NCBI GenBank assembly: GCA_049997955.1
Contig: JAEBDY010000003.1
Location: forward strand, 496,001-560,000
DNA length: 64,000 nucleotides
Direction of reading: 5' to 3'
DNA from: Umezawaea sp049997955
GTDB lineage: Bacteria; Actinomycetota; Actinomycetes; Mycobacteriales; Pseudonocardiaceae
Below are positions 1-7,628 of the stretch, in pieces; the first letter of the stretch is position 1; each line of letters opens with the position of its first letter. The position numbers and the translations under genes are program-made. The notes under the pieces were generated by a model that was given only the letters and a program-made list of their open reading frames with translations, was not told where the DNA came from and did not search any database.

Positions 1-1243
1 CAGCGCCGTGGAGTTCACCGTGAACGCCCAAACCGCGGGCGCCGCGACCCTGAGCTTCAGGTACGCCAACGGAACCGCGGCCGCCCGCCCGGTGGACGTC
101 ACCGTCAACGGCGTCCTGGCCGCGGACGAGCTGGCGTTCGGCGGGACCGGCGCGTGGTCCACCTGGTCGACGAAGACCGCGACCGTCACCCTCGTGGCGG
201 GCACGAACAAGATCAAGGCCAGTTCGTCCACCGCCAACGGCGGCCCGAACTTCGACCGCTTGGACGTCGACTCCGGCGGCACGACGCCGGAACCGCCGAC
301 CGGCACCAGGCCTGCCGAGATCAACGGCCAGCTGAAGGTGTGCGGCGTCAAGCTGTGCAACCAGTACGGCAAGCCGATCCAGCTGCGCGGCATGAGCACG
401 CACGGCATCCAGTGGTACGCCAACTGCGTCAAGCCCGCGTCCCTGGACGCGCTCGCCACCGACTGGGGCGCCGACGTCCTCCGGATCGCCATGTACGTCC
501 AGGAGGGCGGCTACGAGACGGACCCGCGCAAGTACACCGACCTGGTGCACGGGTACATCGAGGAAGCCACCAAGCGCGGCATGTACGCCCTGGTCGACTG
601 GCACCAGCTCACCCCTGGTGACCCGAACGCCAACACCGCGCTGGCGAGGACGTTCTTCACCGAGATCGCGTCGCGCCACAAGAACAAGACGAACATCATC
701 TACGACATCGCCAACGAGCCCAACAACGTGACGTGGGCCCGCATCAAGTCCTACGCGGAAACGATGATCCCGGTCATCCGCGCCCAGGACCCGGACGGCT
801 TGGTGTTCGTGGGCACCCACGGCTGGGGCTCGCTCGGCATCTCGGACGGCCGCACCGAGGCGGACATCATCAACAACCCGATCAACGCCACCAACTTCAT
901 GTACACGTTCCACTTCTACGCCGCCTCGCACGGCGACGAGTACTTCAACGCCCTGTCCCGCGCGGCGGACCGCATCCCGATCTTCATCACGGAATTCGGC
1001 ACCCAGACGGCCTCGGGCGACGGCACCAACAACTTCACCCAGTCGCAGAAGTACCTGGACTTCCTGGCCCAGAAGAAGATCGGCTGGACCAACTGGAACT
1101 TCTCCGACGACTTCAGGTCGGGAGCGGTCTTCAAGACCGGCACCTGCGCAGGCAACAGCTTCACCGGCACAGCCCCGCTGAAGCCCGCAGGCGTGTGGAT
1201 CCGCGACCGCATGCGCACACCTGACGACTTCCCCACCAGCTAA
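1..1243 (+). CDS. Secreted GH5 cellulase, 5' end outside window
   Basis: C-terminal part of a glycoside hydrolase family 5 endoglucanase (hydrolyses beta-1,4-glucan outside the cell); the start and any signal peptide lie left of the window. The reading frame is open from base 2. The first ~88 residues look like a beta-sandwich carbohydrate-binding module (CBM6/35 type, ending in NFDRLDV), followed by a Gly/Thr/Pro linker. The catalytic barrel begins near QLRGMSTHGIQWY. The acid/base Glu is in IANEPN (codon at 716) and the nucleophile Glu in ITEFG (codon at 992). The final WTNWNFSDD stretch is usual for GH5 subfamily 2. A strong terminator follows 17 bases after the stop. Confidence 0.93.
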   Translation, partial: SAVEFTVNAQTAGAATLSFRYANGTAAARPVDVTVNGVLAADELAFGGTGAWSTWSTKTATVTLVAGTNKIKASSSTANGGPNFDRLDVDSGGTTPEPPTGTRPAEINGQLKVCGVKLCNQYGKPIQLRGMSTHGIQWYANCVKPASLDALATDWGADVLRIAMYVQEGGYETDPRKYTDLVHGYIEEATKRGMYALVDWHQLTPGDPNANTALARTFFTEIASRHKNKTNIIYDIANEPNNVTWARIKSYAETMIPVIRAQDPDGLVFVGTHGWGSLGISDGRTEADIINNPINATNFMYTFHFYAASHGDEYFNALSRAADRIPIFITEFGTQTASGDGTNNFTQSQKYLDFLAQKKIGWTNWNFSDDFRSGAVFKTGTCAGNSFTGTAPLKPAGVWIRDRMRTPDDFPTS

Positions 1244-1259
1244 AGCAGGGAAACCACCG

Positions 1260-1292
1260 AAGGCCCGCCCGGCCACAAACCGGGCGGGCCTT
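1260..1292 (+). terminator. Stem-loop terminator after the cellulase
   Basis: A perfect 13-bp stem (1260-1272 with 1280-1292) closes a 7-base loop, beginning 17 bases after the cellulase stop. The arms start AAGGCCCGCC and end GGCGGGCCTT, the usual form of high-GC actinobacterial intrinsic terminators, which lack a long U tract. Confidence 0.85.
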
Positions 1293-1393
1293 CAGCATGA
1301 GGACAACAACAGCAACAAGGCGACGGACCCAACGAAAGCACCACCCAAACCCGAGCACTCCCCACCCTGACCCCCGATCCGAAGCGCCCTCAG

Positions 1394-1448
1394 CTTTGCC
1401 CTTCGTTTGTCAAGGCATCTTTCCAGCCTTGACAAACGAAGGGCAAAG
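1394..1448. repeat. Perfect 23-bp inverted repeat
   Basis: The left arm 1394-1416 (starts CTTTGCCCTTCG) is exactly complementary to the right arm 1426-1448 (ends CGAAGGGCAAAG), with a 9-base spacer. It lies in gene-free DNA about 150 bases after the cellulase stop and 680 bases beyond the stop of the minus-strand anti-sigma gene. Its arms are distinctly less GC-rich than the surroundings. It could be a bidirectional terminator, a structured small RNA or a dispersed palindromic element; nothing here decides between them. Confidence 0.85.
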
Positions 1449-1484
1449 ATCGAGACAATCGCGCGAGCGGGGGTGAGGGGAACC

Positions 1485-1875
1485 CAGGTCGAGCGGGGGA
1501 GGAGTGGGCCACGTGAGGGAAGGGGACCAGGTTGAGCGGGAGTGGGGAGGAGCAGCCGATCGGGGTGGGGTAGAGCAGGCGAAAGGAGAGTGAGCAGGTC
1601 GAGCGGAGGTACGGGAGGGCATGTCGAACGGGGAAGGAGAACCAGGTACCTAAGCGGGAGTGACGGCGGAGCAGAGGGCAGATTGAGCGTGGGCGAGGGA
1701 GGAACAGGTCGAACGGAGGGCAGGCGGGCCAGCAGAGCGAGGCTGGTGGACGAGCAGGTCGAGCGGCAGAAGGAGGATCAGCCGAGGAGGTACGGGAGGA
1801 CCACCTGAGGGGGTGGGGAGCAGGCGGAGCGGAATGAGCAGAGCGAGCAAACTGAGCGGCTGAGCAGGCCGAGGC
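1485..1875. repeat. G/A-rich degenerate repeat field with CAGGTCGAGCGG motif
   Basis: The plus strand is strikingly purine-rich. A 12-base motif close to CAGGTCGAGCGG recurs at 1485, 1528, 1595, 1643 (interrupted), 1705, 1755, 1821 and 1865. Every second copy is spaced 110-116 bases apart (1485-1595-1705-1821 and 1528-1643-1755-1865), so the field reads as about 3.5 degenerate units of ~110 bp, each with two motif copies. Reading frames through it are low-complexity and have no recognisable domain, so no gene is called. Confidence 0.6.
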
Positions 1876-1913
1876 ACGCGGCGAGAGGTGAGCAGGGTGA
1901 ATGGGATGAAGGG

Positions 1914-1943
1914 AAGCAAGCCAAGCAAGCCAAGCAAGCCAAG
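1914..1943. repeat. 9-bp tandem repeat, three and a third copies
   Basis: The unit AAGCAAGCC occurs three times exactly (1914-1940) followed by AAG. It sits at the right edge of the purine-rich repeat field, in gene-free DNA. Between here and the anti-sigma stop at 2130 nothing further is recognisable. Confidence 0.85.
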
Positions 1944-2129
1944 GGGAGCGCGGCGAGTGGGATGAGGGTGACCGACAGCGGGACTCGGGTGACCTCGCGC
2001 TCTACGCGAGCGAGCCGGAGCCCTCCAGCCAAGCACCCCTGGAGCCCGGACCCACGGAGCACTGAAACCCACGGAGCCCTCGGGCAAGCGCAATCCCAAC
2101 CTCACCCCTCAAGCCCAACCCTCGACCCC

Positions 2130-2789
2130 TCAAAACGAAGACGTCAAAACCACCCCACCACCAGGGTCCAGCACCTTGAACCCGGCGGCGTTCCCCCGCA
2201 GCACCGAGCTGTTCAGGTTGCACCGCATCTCCACCGACCCGGTCCCCACGAACGCCCCCGCGTCCACGTCCCGCCCCTGCCGATCAGTCACCACCACCTG
2301 AAAGGGCGTCCCCTCCGAGAATCCCGTCGCGGTCAACTTGATCTCCACCCCCCACGTGTGCGGCACCACCCCGGCCGAAGCCGACACCCCGGACGCGGTC
2401 CCGGCCACGGCCACCGCCTCCACCGGAACGACCGGTCGCGAGGATTCCGACGCGTACCACCCCAGCCCGACCCCCACGACCCCGACCACGACGGCCGCGG
2501 CCACCAGTTCGACCCACCGGGCAGGCCGCCACCGCCGTCGTTGCTCCACCATCAGCCGTGACACGACCAGGTCCCCGAGCCCCGGCGGCACGGCGGGGCG
2601 GTCGGTCAGCCGGTCGGCGTTCACGCCGCTCAACCGCGCGACCACCGGCTCCAACTCGACCAGTTCCGCACGGCACTCGGCGCACCCGTCCAGGTGCGCC
2701 CGCACGGCGACCCGCTCCTCGTCGGACAGGTGCTCCAAGACGTAGGCCCCGAGCTGCTCACGCGCCAGCCGGTGCTCTTCGCGGCTCAC
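2130..2789 (-). CDS. Zinc-finger anti-sigma factor (membrane-anchored)
   Basis: 219-residue anti-sigma factor that should hold the upstream-encoded ECF sigma factor at the membrane. The N-terminal ~80 residues form a ZAS domain with the Hx3Cx2C zinc motif in HLDGCAECRAEL. One transmembrane segment follows near residues 110-130 (ELVAAAVVVGVVGVGLGWYA), then an exported C-terminal domain of ~90 residues. The GTG start at 2789 overlaps the sigma stop in GTGA, implying translational coupling. The extracytoplasmic domain presumably senses the signal or partner, possibly the DUF4394 protein encoded opposite; that link is inference. Confidence 0.9.
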   Translation of the reverse strand: MSREEHRLAREQLGAYVLEHLSDEERVAVRAHLDGCAECRAELVELEPVVARLSGVNADRLTDRPAVPPGLGDLVVSRLMVEQRRRWRPARWVELVAAAVVVGVVGVGLGWYASESSRPVVPVEAVAVAGTASGVSASAGVVPHTWGVEIKLTATGFSEGTPFQVVVTDRQGRDVDAGAFVGTGSVEMRCNLNSSVLRGNAAGFKVLDPGGGVVLTSSF

Positions 2790-3328
2790 GGTTCCACCCC
2801 CATCTCCTCCATGGCCAGCCGCAGCGCCTTCAGGCCGAAGAACACCCGACTCCGCAACGTCGCCTGCGGCACTCCCTGCTCGGCGGCCACCTCCCGGTAC
2901 GACCGCCCGCGCAGGTAAGTCTCGACCAGTGCCGCCCGGTGGTCCGCGCTGATCCGCAACAACGCCTCCTCCACCATCCACCGGTCCAGCGCCGCGTCCG
3001 CGAACCCCGAGTCCACGGGCTCGGGATCGGAGACGGGTACCCGCTCGCCCCGCCGGTCGCGGCGCGTCGTGTCGATCACCACGTTGCGGGCGATGGCGAA
3101 CAGCCACACCCGCAGGCTCGCGAGTTCGGGGTCGAAGCGGTCTGCCGCCCGCCACGCCCGCAGGAACACCTCCTGCACGACCTCCTGCGCCGCGCCCTCG
3201 TCGCCCAGTTGCCGCAGCGCGAAGCGGTACAGCTCGGGACCGTGCGCGGCGTACGCCGCGCGCACCCCGTCCTCCGCGCCGAGGTCGAGCGACGGCGTGG
3301 GTGCGCGCCGCCTGCCGATGATCGCCAT
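2786..3328 (-). CDS. ECF RNA polymerase sigma factor (SigK/SigL-like)
   Basis: 180-residue sigma-70 family group 4 factor. Region 2 spans roughly residues 25-95 (ELYRFALRQLG through LFAIARNVVID) and region 4 roughly residues 118-172, with the helix-turn-helix SYREVAAEQGVPQATLRSRV. It is the first gene of a two-gene operon with its cognate zinc anti-sigma factor (4-base overlap) and is transcribed away from a secreted DUF4394 protein. The ATG at 3328 has no clear Shine-Dalgarno, so the start is the least certain point. It resembles the SigK and SigL groups, whose regulons include secreted proteins. Confidence 0.92.
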   Translation of the reverse strand: MAIIGRRRAPTPSLDLGAEDGVRAAYAAHGPELYRFALRQLGDEGAAQEVVQEVFLRAWRAADRFDPELASLRVWLFAIARNVVIDTTRRDRRGERVPVSDPEPVDSGFADAALDRWMVEEALLRISADHRAALVETYLRGRSYREVAAEQGVPQATLRSRVFFGLKALRLAMEEMGVEP

Positions 3329-3456
3329 GCACTACGTACGTCCGCCGGCCGGATCGCGTTTGAGTTTTCACCGAATCTGATGAATTTCGCACTCCGGTCA
3401 ACAGCCCCGTGCCACCGGTCGTAGACACGTCGACAACCGACAAGCAGGAGGACGTC

Positions 3457-4323
3457 ATGCGCAAGGCACGCATCGCCGCACTGGCCGGGGCCGTGGCACT
3501 GCTGGCGGCTCTCGCCGCGCCGGGGACGGCGGGCGCGACCGGAGGGGCCGCCGACTTCTACGTGCTCACCGAGGACGGGGTCCTGAGCAAGGGCACCCGC
3601 GCGCTCCCGCTGCTGGGCGACCGGGTCAGGGTGTCCGGGCTCGCCGGGGGCGACCGGCTCGTCGGCATCGACGCCCGGCCCGCCACCGGCGTGCTCTACG
3701 CACTGGGCAGGTCCGGTCAGCTCTACACCGTCGCCCCGAGGACCGGGGTGGCGACGAAGGTCGGCACGCCGATCGCGCTGGACGGCCAGGCGGTCGGCCT
3801 GGACTTCAACCCGACCGTGGACCGCATCCGGGTGGTGACGTCCACCGGGCAGAACCTGCGGCTGGTCCCGGACACCGGCGCGCTCGCGGCCACCGACGGG
3901 GTGCTCGCGTACGCGCCGACCGACCGGTCGGCGGGCAGGACCCCCAAGGTCGCCGCCGCCGGCTACACCAACAGCGTGGCGGGTGCCACGAGCACCGTGC
4001 TCTACGGCATCGACGCGGGACGCGACGCGCTGGTCACGCAGGGCACCGTTCCGGGTGTCACGCCCGCGGTGTCGCCGAACACCGGCCAGCTGTTCACCGT
4101 CGGCGGGCTCGGCCTGGACGTGACCACCACGAACGGGTTCGACATCTCCGGCGTGGCCAGGTCCGCCGCGTTCGACCCGCGCGACTACCAGGCCATCGCG
4201 GCCGTGCAGAAGGAGCACCTGCGCGTGGGATCGCTGATCGTCCGCGTCGACCTGGCCACCGGTCGGAGCCAGGTCGTCGGCCTCACCTCGTCGACCGTGG
4301 TGGGCGTCGCCTTCGCGAGGTAA
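3457..4323 (+). CDS. Secreted DUF4394 domain protein
   Basis: 288-residue exported protein. A Sec signal peptide (RKARIAALAGAVALLAALAAP, cleavage near GAGA/ATGG) precedes a DUF4394 domain, a beta-propeller-like fold of repeated strands (VGIDARPATGVLYALG, VGLDFNPTVDRIRVV, AAFDPRDYQAIAAV). The ATG at 3457 was chosen because AGGAGG lies 5 bases upstream; a longer frame from 3409 would bury the signal peptide. It is divergent from the ECF sigma/anti-sigma operon across 128 bases, so it is a natural candidate target or partner of that switch. No enzymatic residues are evident and its biochemical role is unknown. Confidence 0.85.
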   Translation: MRKARIAALAGAVALLAALAAPGTAGATGGAADFYVLTEDGVLSKGTRALPLLGDRVRVSGLAGGDRLVGIDARPATGVLYALGRSGQLYTVAPRTGVATKVGTPIALDGQAVGLDFNPTVDRIRVVTSTGQNLRLVPDTGALAATDGVLAYAPTDRSAGRTPKVAAAGYTNSVAGATSTVLYGIDAGRDALVTQGTVPGVTPAVSPNTGQLFTVGGLGLDVTTTNGFDISGVARSAAFDPRDYQAIAAVQKEHLRVGSLIVRVDLATGRSQVVGLTSSTVVGVAFAR

Positions 4324-4330
4324 CCGGACC

Positions 4331-4357
4331 GCGGGCGGCCGCCAAGCGGCCGCCCGC
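4331..4357. terminator. Bidirectional terminator between convergent genes
   Basis: A 12-bp perfect stem GCGGGCGGCCGC/GCGGCCGCCCGC with a 3-base nominal loop fills the 36-base gap between the DUF4394 stop (4323) and the convergent ligase stop (4360). Confidence 0.8.
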
Positions 4358-4359
4358 GC

Positions 4360-5838
4360 TCAGGTCACGGGCCAAGAGTGCACGGGTTCGTTGGTGTGCA
4401 TCAGGTCGCGGTAGGTGCGCAGCATCACGCGCAGCGCCTCCACGCGGTCAAGGCCGGTGTTGTCGTAGTGGCGGTGGAACGCGCGGGACTGCCAGGCCGC
4501 GCCGTTGACGCCGGTGAGGCAGCGCTGCTCCACCACGCCCAGCAGCCGGTCGCGCTCCTTCGGGTCCACGCCCCAGCGGTCGAGGCCGTCGTAGGCCATG
4601 GGGAGCAACCGGCGCAGCACCAGTTCCACCACCGGCACCGTGCCGAGCCCCGGCCAGTACACCTGCGCGTCGATGCCGTTCTTGGCGCCCGCGAGGAAGT
4701 TCTCCTCGGCCGCGCTGAACGACATCTGCGACCACAGTGGACGCTCGCTCTCCGCGAGCACCCGCACCAGGCCGTAGTAGAACGCTGCGTTCGCCAGCGT
4801 GTCCACGACGGTCGGTCCCGCCGGGAGCGTGCGGTTCTCCACGCGCAGGTGCGGCTTGTCGTCCACGACGTCGTACACCGGCCGGTTCCAGCGGTACACG
4901 GTTCCGTTGTGCAGCCTCAGCTCCGACAGCGTCGGGGTTTCGCCGCGGTCGATCACCTGCAGCGGGTCTTCCGGGTCGACGATCGGCAGCAGCGCGGGGA
5001 AGTAGCGGACGTTCTCCTCGAACAGGTCGAAGATCGAGGTGATCCAGCGCTCGCCGAACCACACCCGCGGCCGCACGCCCTGCTCCTTGAGCTCGTCGCC
5101 CCTGGTGTCGGTCGACTGCTGGAACAGCGCGATCCGCGTCTCCCGCCAGAGCTCCTTGCCCAGCAGGAACGGGGAGTTCGCGCCGACCGCGACCTGCACG
5201 CCCGCGATGGTCTGCGCGGCGTTCCAGTAGTCCGCGAACTGGTCGGGGCTCACCTGGAGGTGCAGCTGGGTGCTCGTGCACGCCGCCTCGGGGACGATGG
5301 AGTCCGCAGTCATGTCGAGGCGTTCGACGCCGTCGATGGAGATCTGCAGGTCCTCCCCGCGCGCGGCCAGCACCTGCTCGTTCAGCAGGGCGTAGCGCGG
5401 GTTGACCGACAGCGCGTCGATGGCCATGTGCTCGGCGCGCAGCGTCGGCAGGATGCCGATCATCGTCATGTGCGCGCCGACCTCGCGCGCCTTGTGCTCC
5501 GCCTCGTTCAGGCTGGATCGGACGGTGTCCTCGAACGCGCTGATCCCGCCGCCCGCGAGCTGGCGCGGAGCGACGTTGATCTCCAGGTTCCACTGGCCCA
5601 GTTCGGTGACGAAGTCCGGGTCGGCGATGGCTTCGAGCGCCTCGGCGTTGCGCATGGCGGGATCGCCCTGCTCGTCGACGAGGTTCAGCTCGATCTCCAG
5701 GCCCGTCATCGGCCGCTCGAACTCGAACCTGGACTCGCGGAGCATCCGGGCGAACACGTCCAGGCAGCGCCTGACCTTCGTCCGGTACCGGGTGCGGTCC
5801 TCGCGGGTGAACTCGTGGCGGTCTACGTCGTCACCCAT
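4360..5838 (-). CDS. Glutamate-cysteine ligase (GCS2) family protein
   Basis: 492-residue member of the GCS2 carboxylate-amine ligase family, which uses ATP to join glutamate to an amine or cysteine. The fold begins near TGLEIELNLVDEQG (an acidic metal/ATP motif), with WNLEINVAPR and the substrate-loop motif HLRVENRTLPAGPTVVD. Actinomycetes use mycothiol rather than glutathione, so gamma-Glu-Cys synthesis for ergothioneine or ligation of another amine are both possible; no ergothioneine genes are adjacent. The ATG start at 5838 has GAGGAG 5-10 bases upstream. Exact substrate unknown. Confidence 0.85.
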   Translation of the reverse strand: MGDDVDRHEFTREDRTRYRTKVRRCLDVFARMLRESRFEFERPMTGLEIELNLVDEQGDPAMRNAEALEAIADPDFVTELGQWNLEINVAPRQLAGGGISAFEDTVRSSLNEAEHKAREVGAHMTMIGILPTLRAEHMAIDALSVNPRYALLNEQVLAARGEDLQISIDGVERLDMTADSIVPEAACTSTQLHLQVSPDQFADYWNAAQTIAGVQVAVGANSPFLLGKELWRETRIALFQQSTDTRGDELKEQGVRPRVWFGERWITSIFDLFEENVRYFPALLPIVDPEDPLQVIDRGETPTLSELRLHNGTVYRWNRPVYDVVDDKPHLRVENRTLPAGPTVVDTLANAAFYYGLVRVLAESERPLWSQMSFSAAEENFLAGAKNGIDAQVYWPGLGTVPVVELVLRRLLPMAYDGLDRWGVDPKERDRLLGVVEQRCLTGVNGAAWQSRAFHRHYDNTGLDRVEALRVMLRTYRDLMHTNEPVHSWPVT

Positions 5839-5886
5839 GCTGGCTCCTCAGTTCGTGGCACCCGGACGCTGCGCACCAGGAGTCGG

Positions 5887-6543
5887 TCAGGCGGGTACCG
5901 CGATCGAGGTGATCACAAACCCGTCCCTGGCCAGCCAGCGTCCGGTGAACCCGGTGAGGGGCTCGCCGTCCACGATCGGGGGGTCGATGAGGATGCGCGC
6001 GCTGAACGTGCCCGCGTCGGGGTCGATGGTCACGTCGGCGTCCTCGAAACCCAGCCACAGCCGCGTCAGCGGGAACCACGCCTTGTAGACGGTCTCCTTG
6101 GCGCTGAACAGCAGGCGGTCCCAGCTCACCTTGTCGCTCGTCGCGCGCAGACCGTCCATCCTGGCCAGTTCGGCCGGGACGGCGATCGCCTCCAGCACGC
6201 CCTTCGGCGTCGGGGCGTTGGGTTCGGCGTCGATGCCGATGGAGCGGAAGTCCGACGTGCGCGCCACGGCGGCGGCGCGGTAGCCGGTGCAGTGGGTGAT
6301 GCTGCCGACGACGCCGTCCGGCCAGACCGGTTCGCGCTTCGGTCCGGGCAGCACCGGGACGGGCGGGAAGCCGAGTTGGCCGAGCGCCGTCCGCGCGCAG
6401 AAGCGGCCGGTGGTGAACTCCTTGCGGCGCTTCTCGACGGACTTCTCCAGCAGCGCCAACTCCTCGGGGAACAGCTCCACGCCCTCGGGGTCGTCGAAGC
6501 GGTTCACGGCCGCGATGGGGCTCGGCAGCAGGTCCGTGATCAC
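5887..6543 (-). CDS. 4'-phosphopantetheinyl transferase (Sfp/EntD type)
   Basis: 218-residue enzyme that transfers phosphopantetheine from CoA to carrier proteins of polyketide, peptide or siderophore synthases. The signature motifs are present: GSITHCTGYRAAAVA, SIGIDAEPN (Mg-binding Asp and acidic residues) and LLFSAKETVYKAWFPLT (WxxKEA-type motif, here FSAKETVYK). The GTG start at 6543 overlaps the TGA of the upstream phosphoesterase gene (GTGA) and is preceded by GAAGGAG, so the pair is translationally coupled. No carrier-protein synthase lies in the window, so its clients must be encoded elsewhere. Confidence 0.93.
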   Translation of the reverse strand: MITDLLPSPIAAVNRFDDPEGVELFPEELALLEKSVEKRRKEFTTGRFCARTALGQLGFPPVPVLPGPKREPVWPDGVVGSITHCTGYRAAAVARTSDFRSIGIDAEPNAPTPKGVLEAIAVPAELARMDGLRATSDKVSWDRLLFSAKETVYKAWFPLTRLWLGFEDADVTIDPDAGTFSARILIDPPIVDGEPLTGFTGRWLARDGFVITSIAVPA

Positions 6544-7385
6544 CGGGAATCTCCTTCGCGCAGCACGTCGACCAGCCGGGCGCCGGTGAGGCCCCTGGGC
6601 TTCCACTCGCGCGGGTAGCCCAGCGACACCTCGTCGAAGCGGACGCCGTCGTGCCGCGTGGTGCGCGGGATGTGCAGGTGGCCGTAGACCATCTCCGCGC
6701 AGTTGAACCGCAGGTGCCAGTCGGCGGTGCGCTCGGTGCCGCACCACAGCGCGAACTCGGGGTAGCGCAGCACCCGCGTGGGCTCGCGGACGAGCGGGTA
6801 GTGGTTGATCAGCACGGTCTTGAGCGCCGGGTCGACCTCGGAGAGCCTGCGCTCGGTCTCCACGATCCTGGCCTCGCACCACGCCTCGCGGCTGGGGTGG
6901 GGATCGGGGAACAGGAAGTACTCGTCCGTGCACACCACGCCGACCTCGTGGGCCTTCGCGAGCGCCGACACCTGGTCGAAGGTGCCCTCGGGGCGGAACG
7001 TGTAGTCGTACAGCGTGAACAGGGGGGCGACGACCAGCGGGTCGCCCGCGCCCTCGAAGACCGGGTACGGGTCCTCGGGCGTCACGACGTCGATGCTCCG
7101 GCACATCTCGACGATCTGCTTGTAGCGGATCTCGCCGCGGGCTTGCACCGCGTCGTCCTTCGTCGTCCACAGCTCGTGGTTGCCCGGCGACCAGACCACC
7201 TTCGCGAACCGCCGCCGCAGCAGGTCGAGGGCCCATTCGATGTCCTGGAACTTCTCCCCGACGTCACCGGCGACGATCAGCCAGTCGTCGGGGGACGGCG
7301 CCTCGATGGCGGCGACGAAATCCCGGTTCTCCTGGTAAGTCACGTGCAGATCGCTGGTGGCGAGCAGTCTCGGCGTGCGGGTCAC
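6540..7385 (-). CDS. Metallophosphoesterase paired with the Sfp-type transferase
   Basis: 281-residue calcineurin-like metallophosphoesterase. All five metal-binding motifs are visible: SDLH (residues 11-14), GDVGE (~40-44), GNHE (~68-71), NHYP (~195-198) and GHLH (~236-239). It is encoded directly upstream of, and overlapping by 4 bases with, the phosphopantetheinyl transferase. Such pairing recurs in actinomycetes and suggests a substrate linked to CoA or carrier proteins, for example hydrolysis of a phosphate by-product; that role is inferred. The ATG start is at 7385, and the 243 bases beyond it hold the divergent promoter region. Confidence 0.88.
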   Translation of the reverse strand: MTRTPRLLATSDLHVTYQENRDFVAAIEAPSPDDWLIVAGDVGEKFQDIEWALDLLRRRFAKVVWSPGNHELWTTKDDAVQARGEIRYKQIVEMCRSIDVVTPEDPYPVFEGAGDPLVVAPLFTLYDYTFRPEGTFDQVSALAKAHEVGVVCTDEYFLFPDPHPSREAWCEARIVETERRLSEVDPALKTVLINHYPLVREPTRVLRYPEFALWCGTERTADWHLRFNCAEMVYGHLHIPRTTRHDGVRFDEVSLGYPREWKPRGLTGARLVDVLREGDSR

Positions 7386-7422
7386 AGGGTCGACCTTAAC
7401 CGTTCCCGATGCCCGTCTCCGA

Positions 7423-7483
7423 TACCCCGAAGCCCTCTAGGGGGTAGTTGGACGACGAAAAGCGACCGTTCATCCGTTCGTCG
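7423..7483. promoter_or_regulatory. Inverted repeats in divergent promoter region
   Basis: Between the phosphoesterase (minus) and the IS5-like gene (plus) lie TACCCC/GGGGTA (7423-7428 with 7441-7446) and CGACGAA/TTCGTCG (7453-7459 with 7477-7483). They are plausible operator or leader structures in the 243-base gap. No named regulator can be assigned. Confidence 0.35.
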
Positions 7484-7628
7484 CAGATCTTAGCCCGTTG
7501 AACTCATACCCCTACACCGTGTAACGCTAGTCGGGTCCGCTCATCCTTACGGGCCCCTAAACCACCTATCGGGTAGTCAACCGGCTTCCTACGGTGATCA
7601 CATCGCAACCACCCCGGCGGAGGACCAG

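Noticed and set aside
1542..1808. Plus-strand Gly/Arg/Glu-rich frame in the repeat region
   Set aside because: Low complexity produced by G/A-rich DNA; no support for translation.
1650..2105. Minus-strand frame rich in LLGLLGLL in the purine-rich repeat region
   Set aside because: The leucine run comes from the AAGCAAGCC tandem repeat; no ribosome site, no domain, and two frames overlap equally well.
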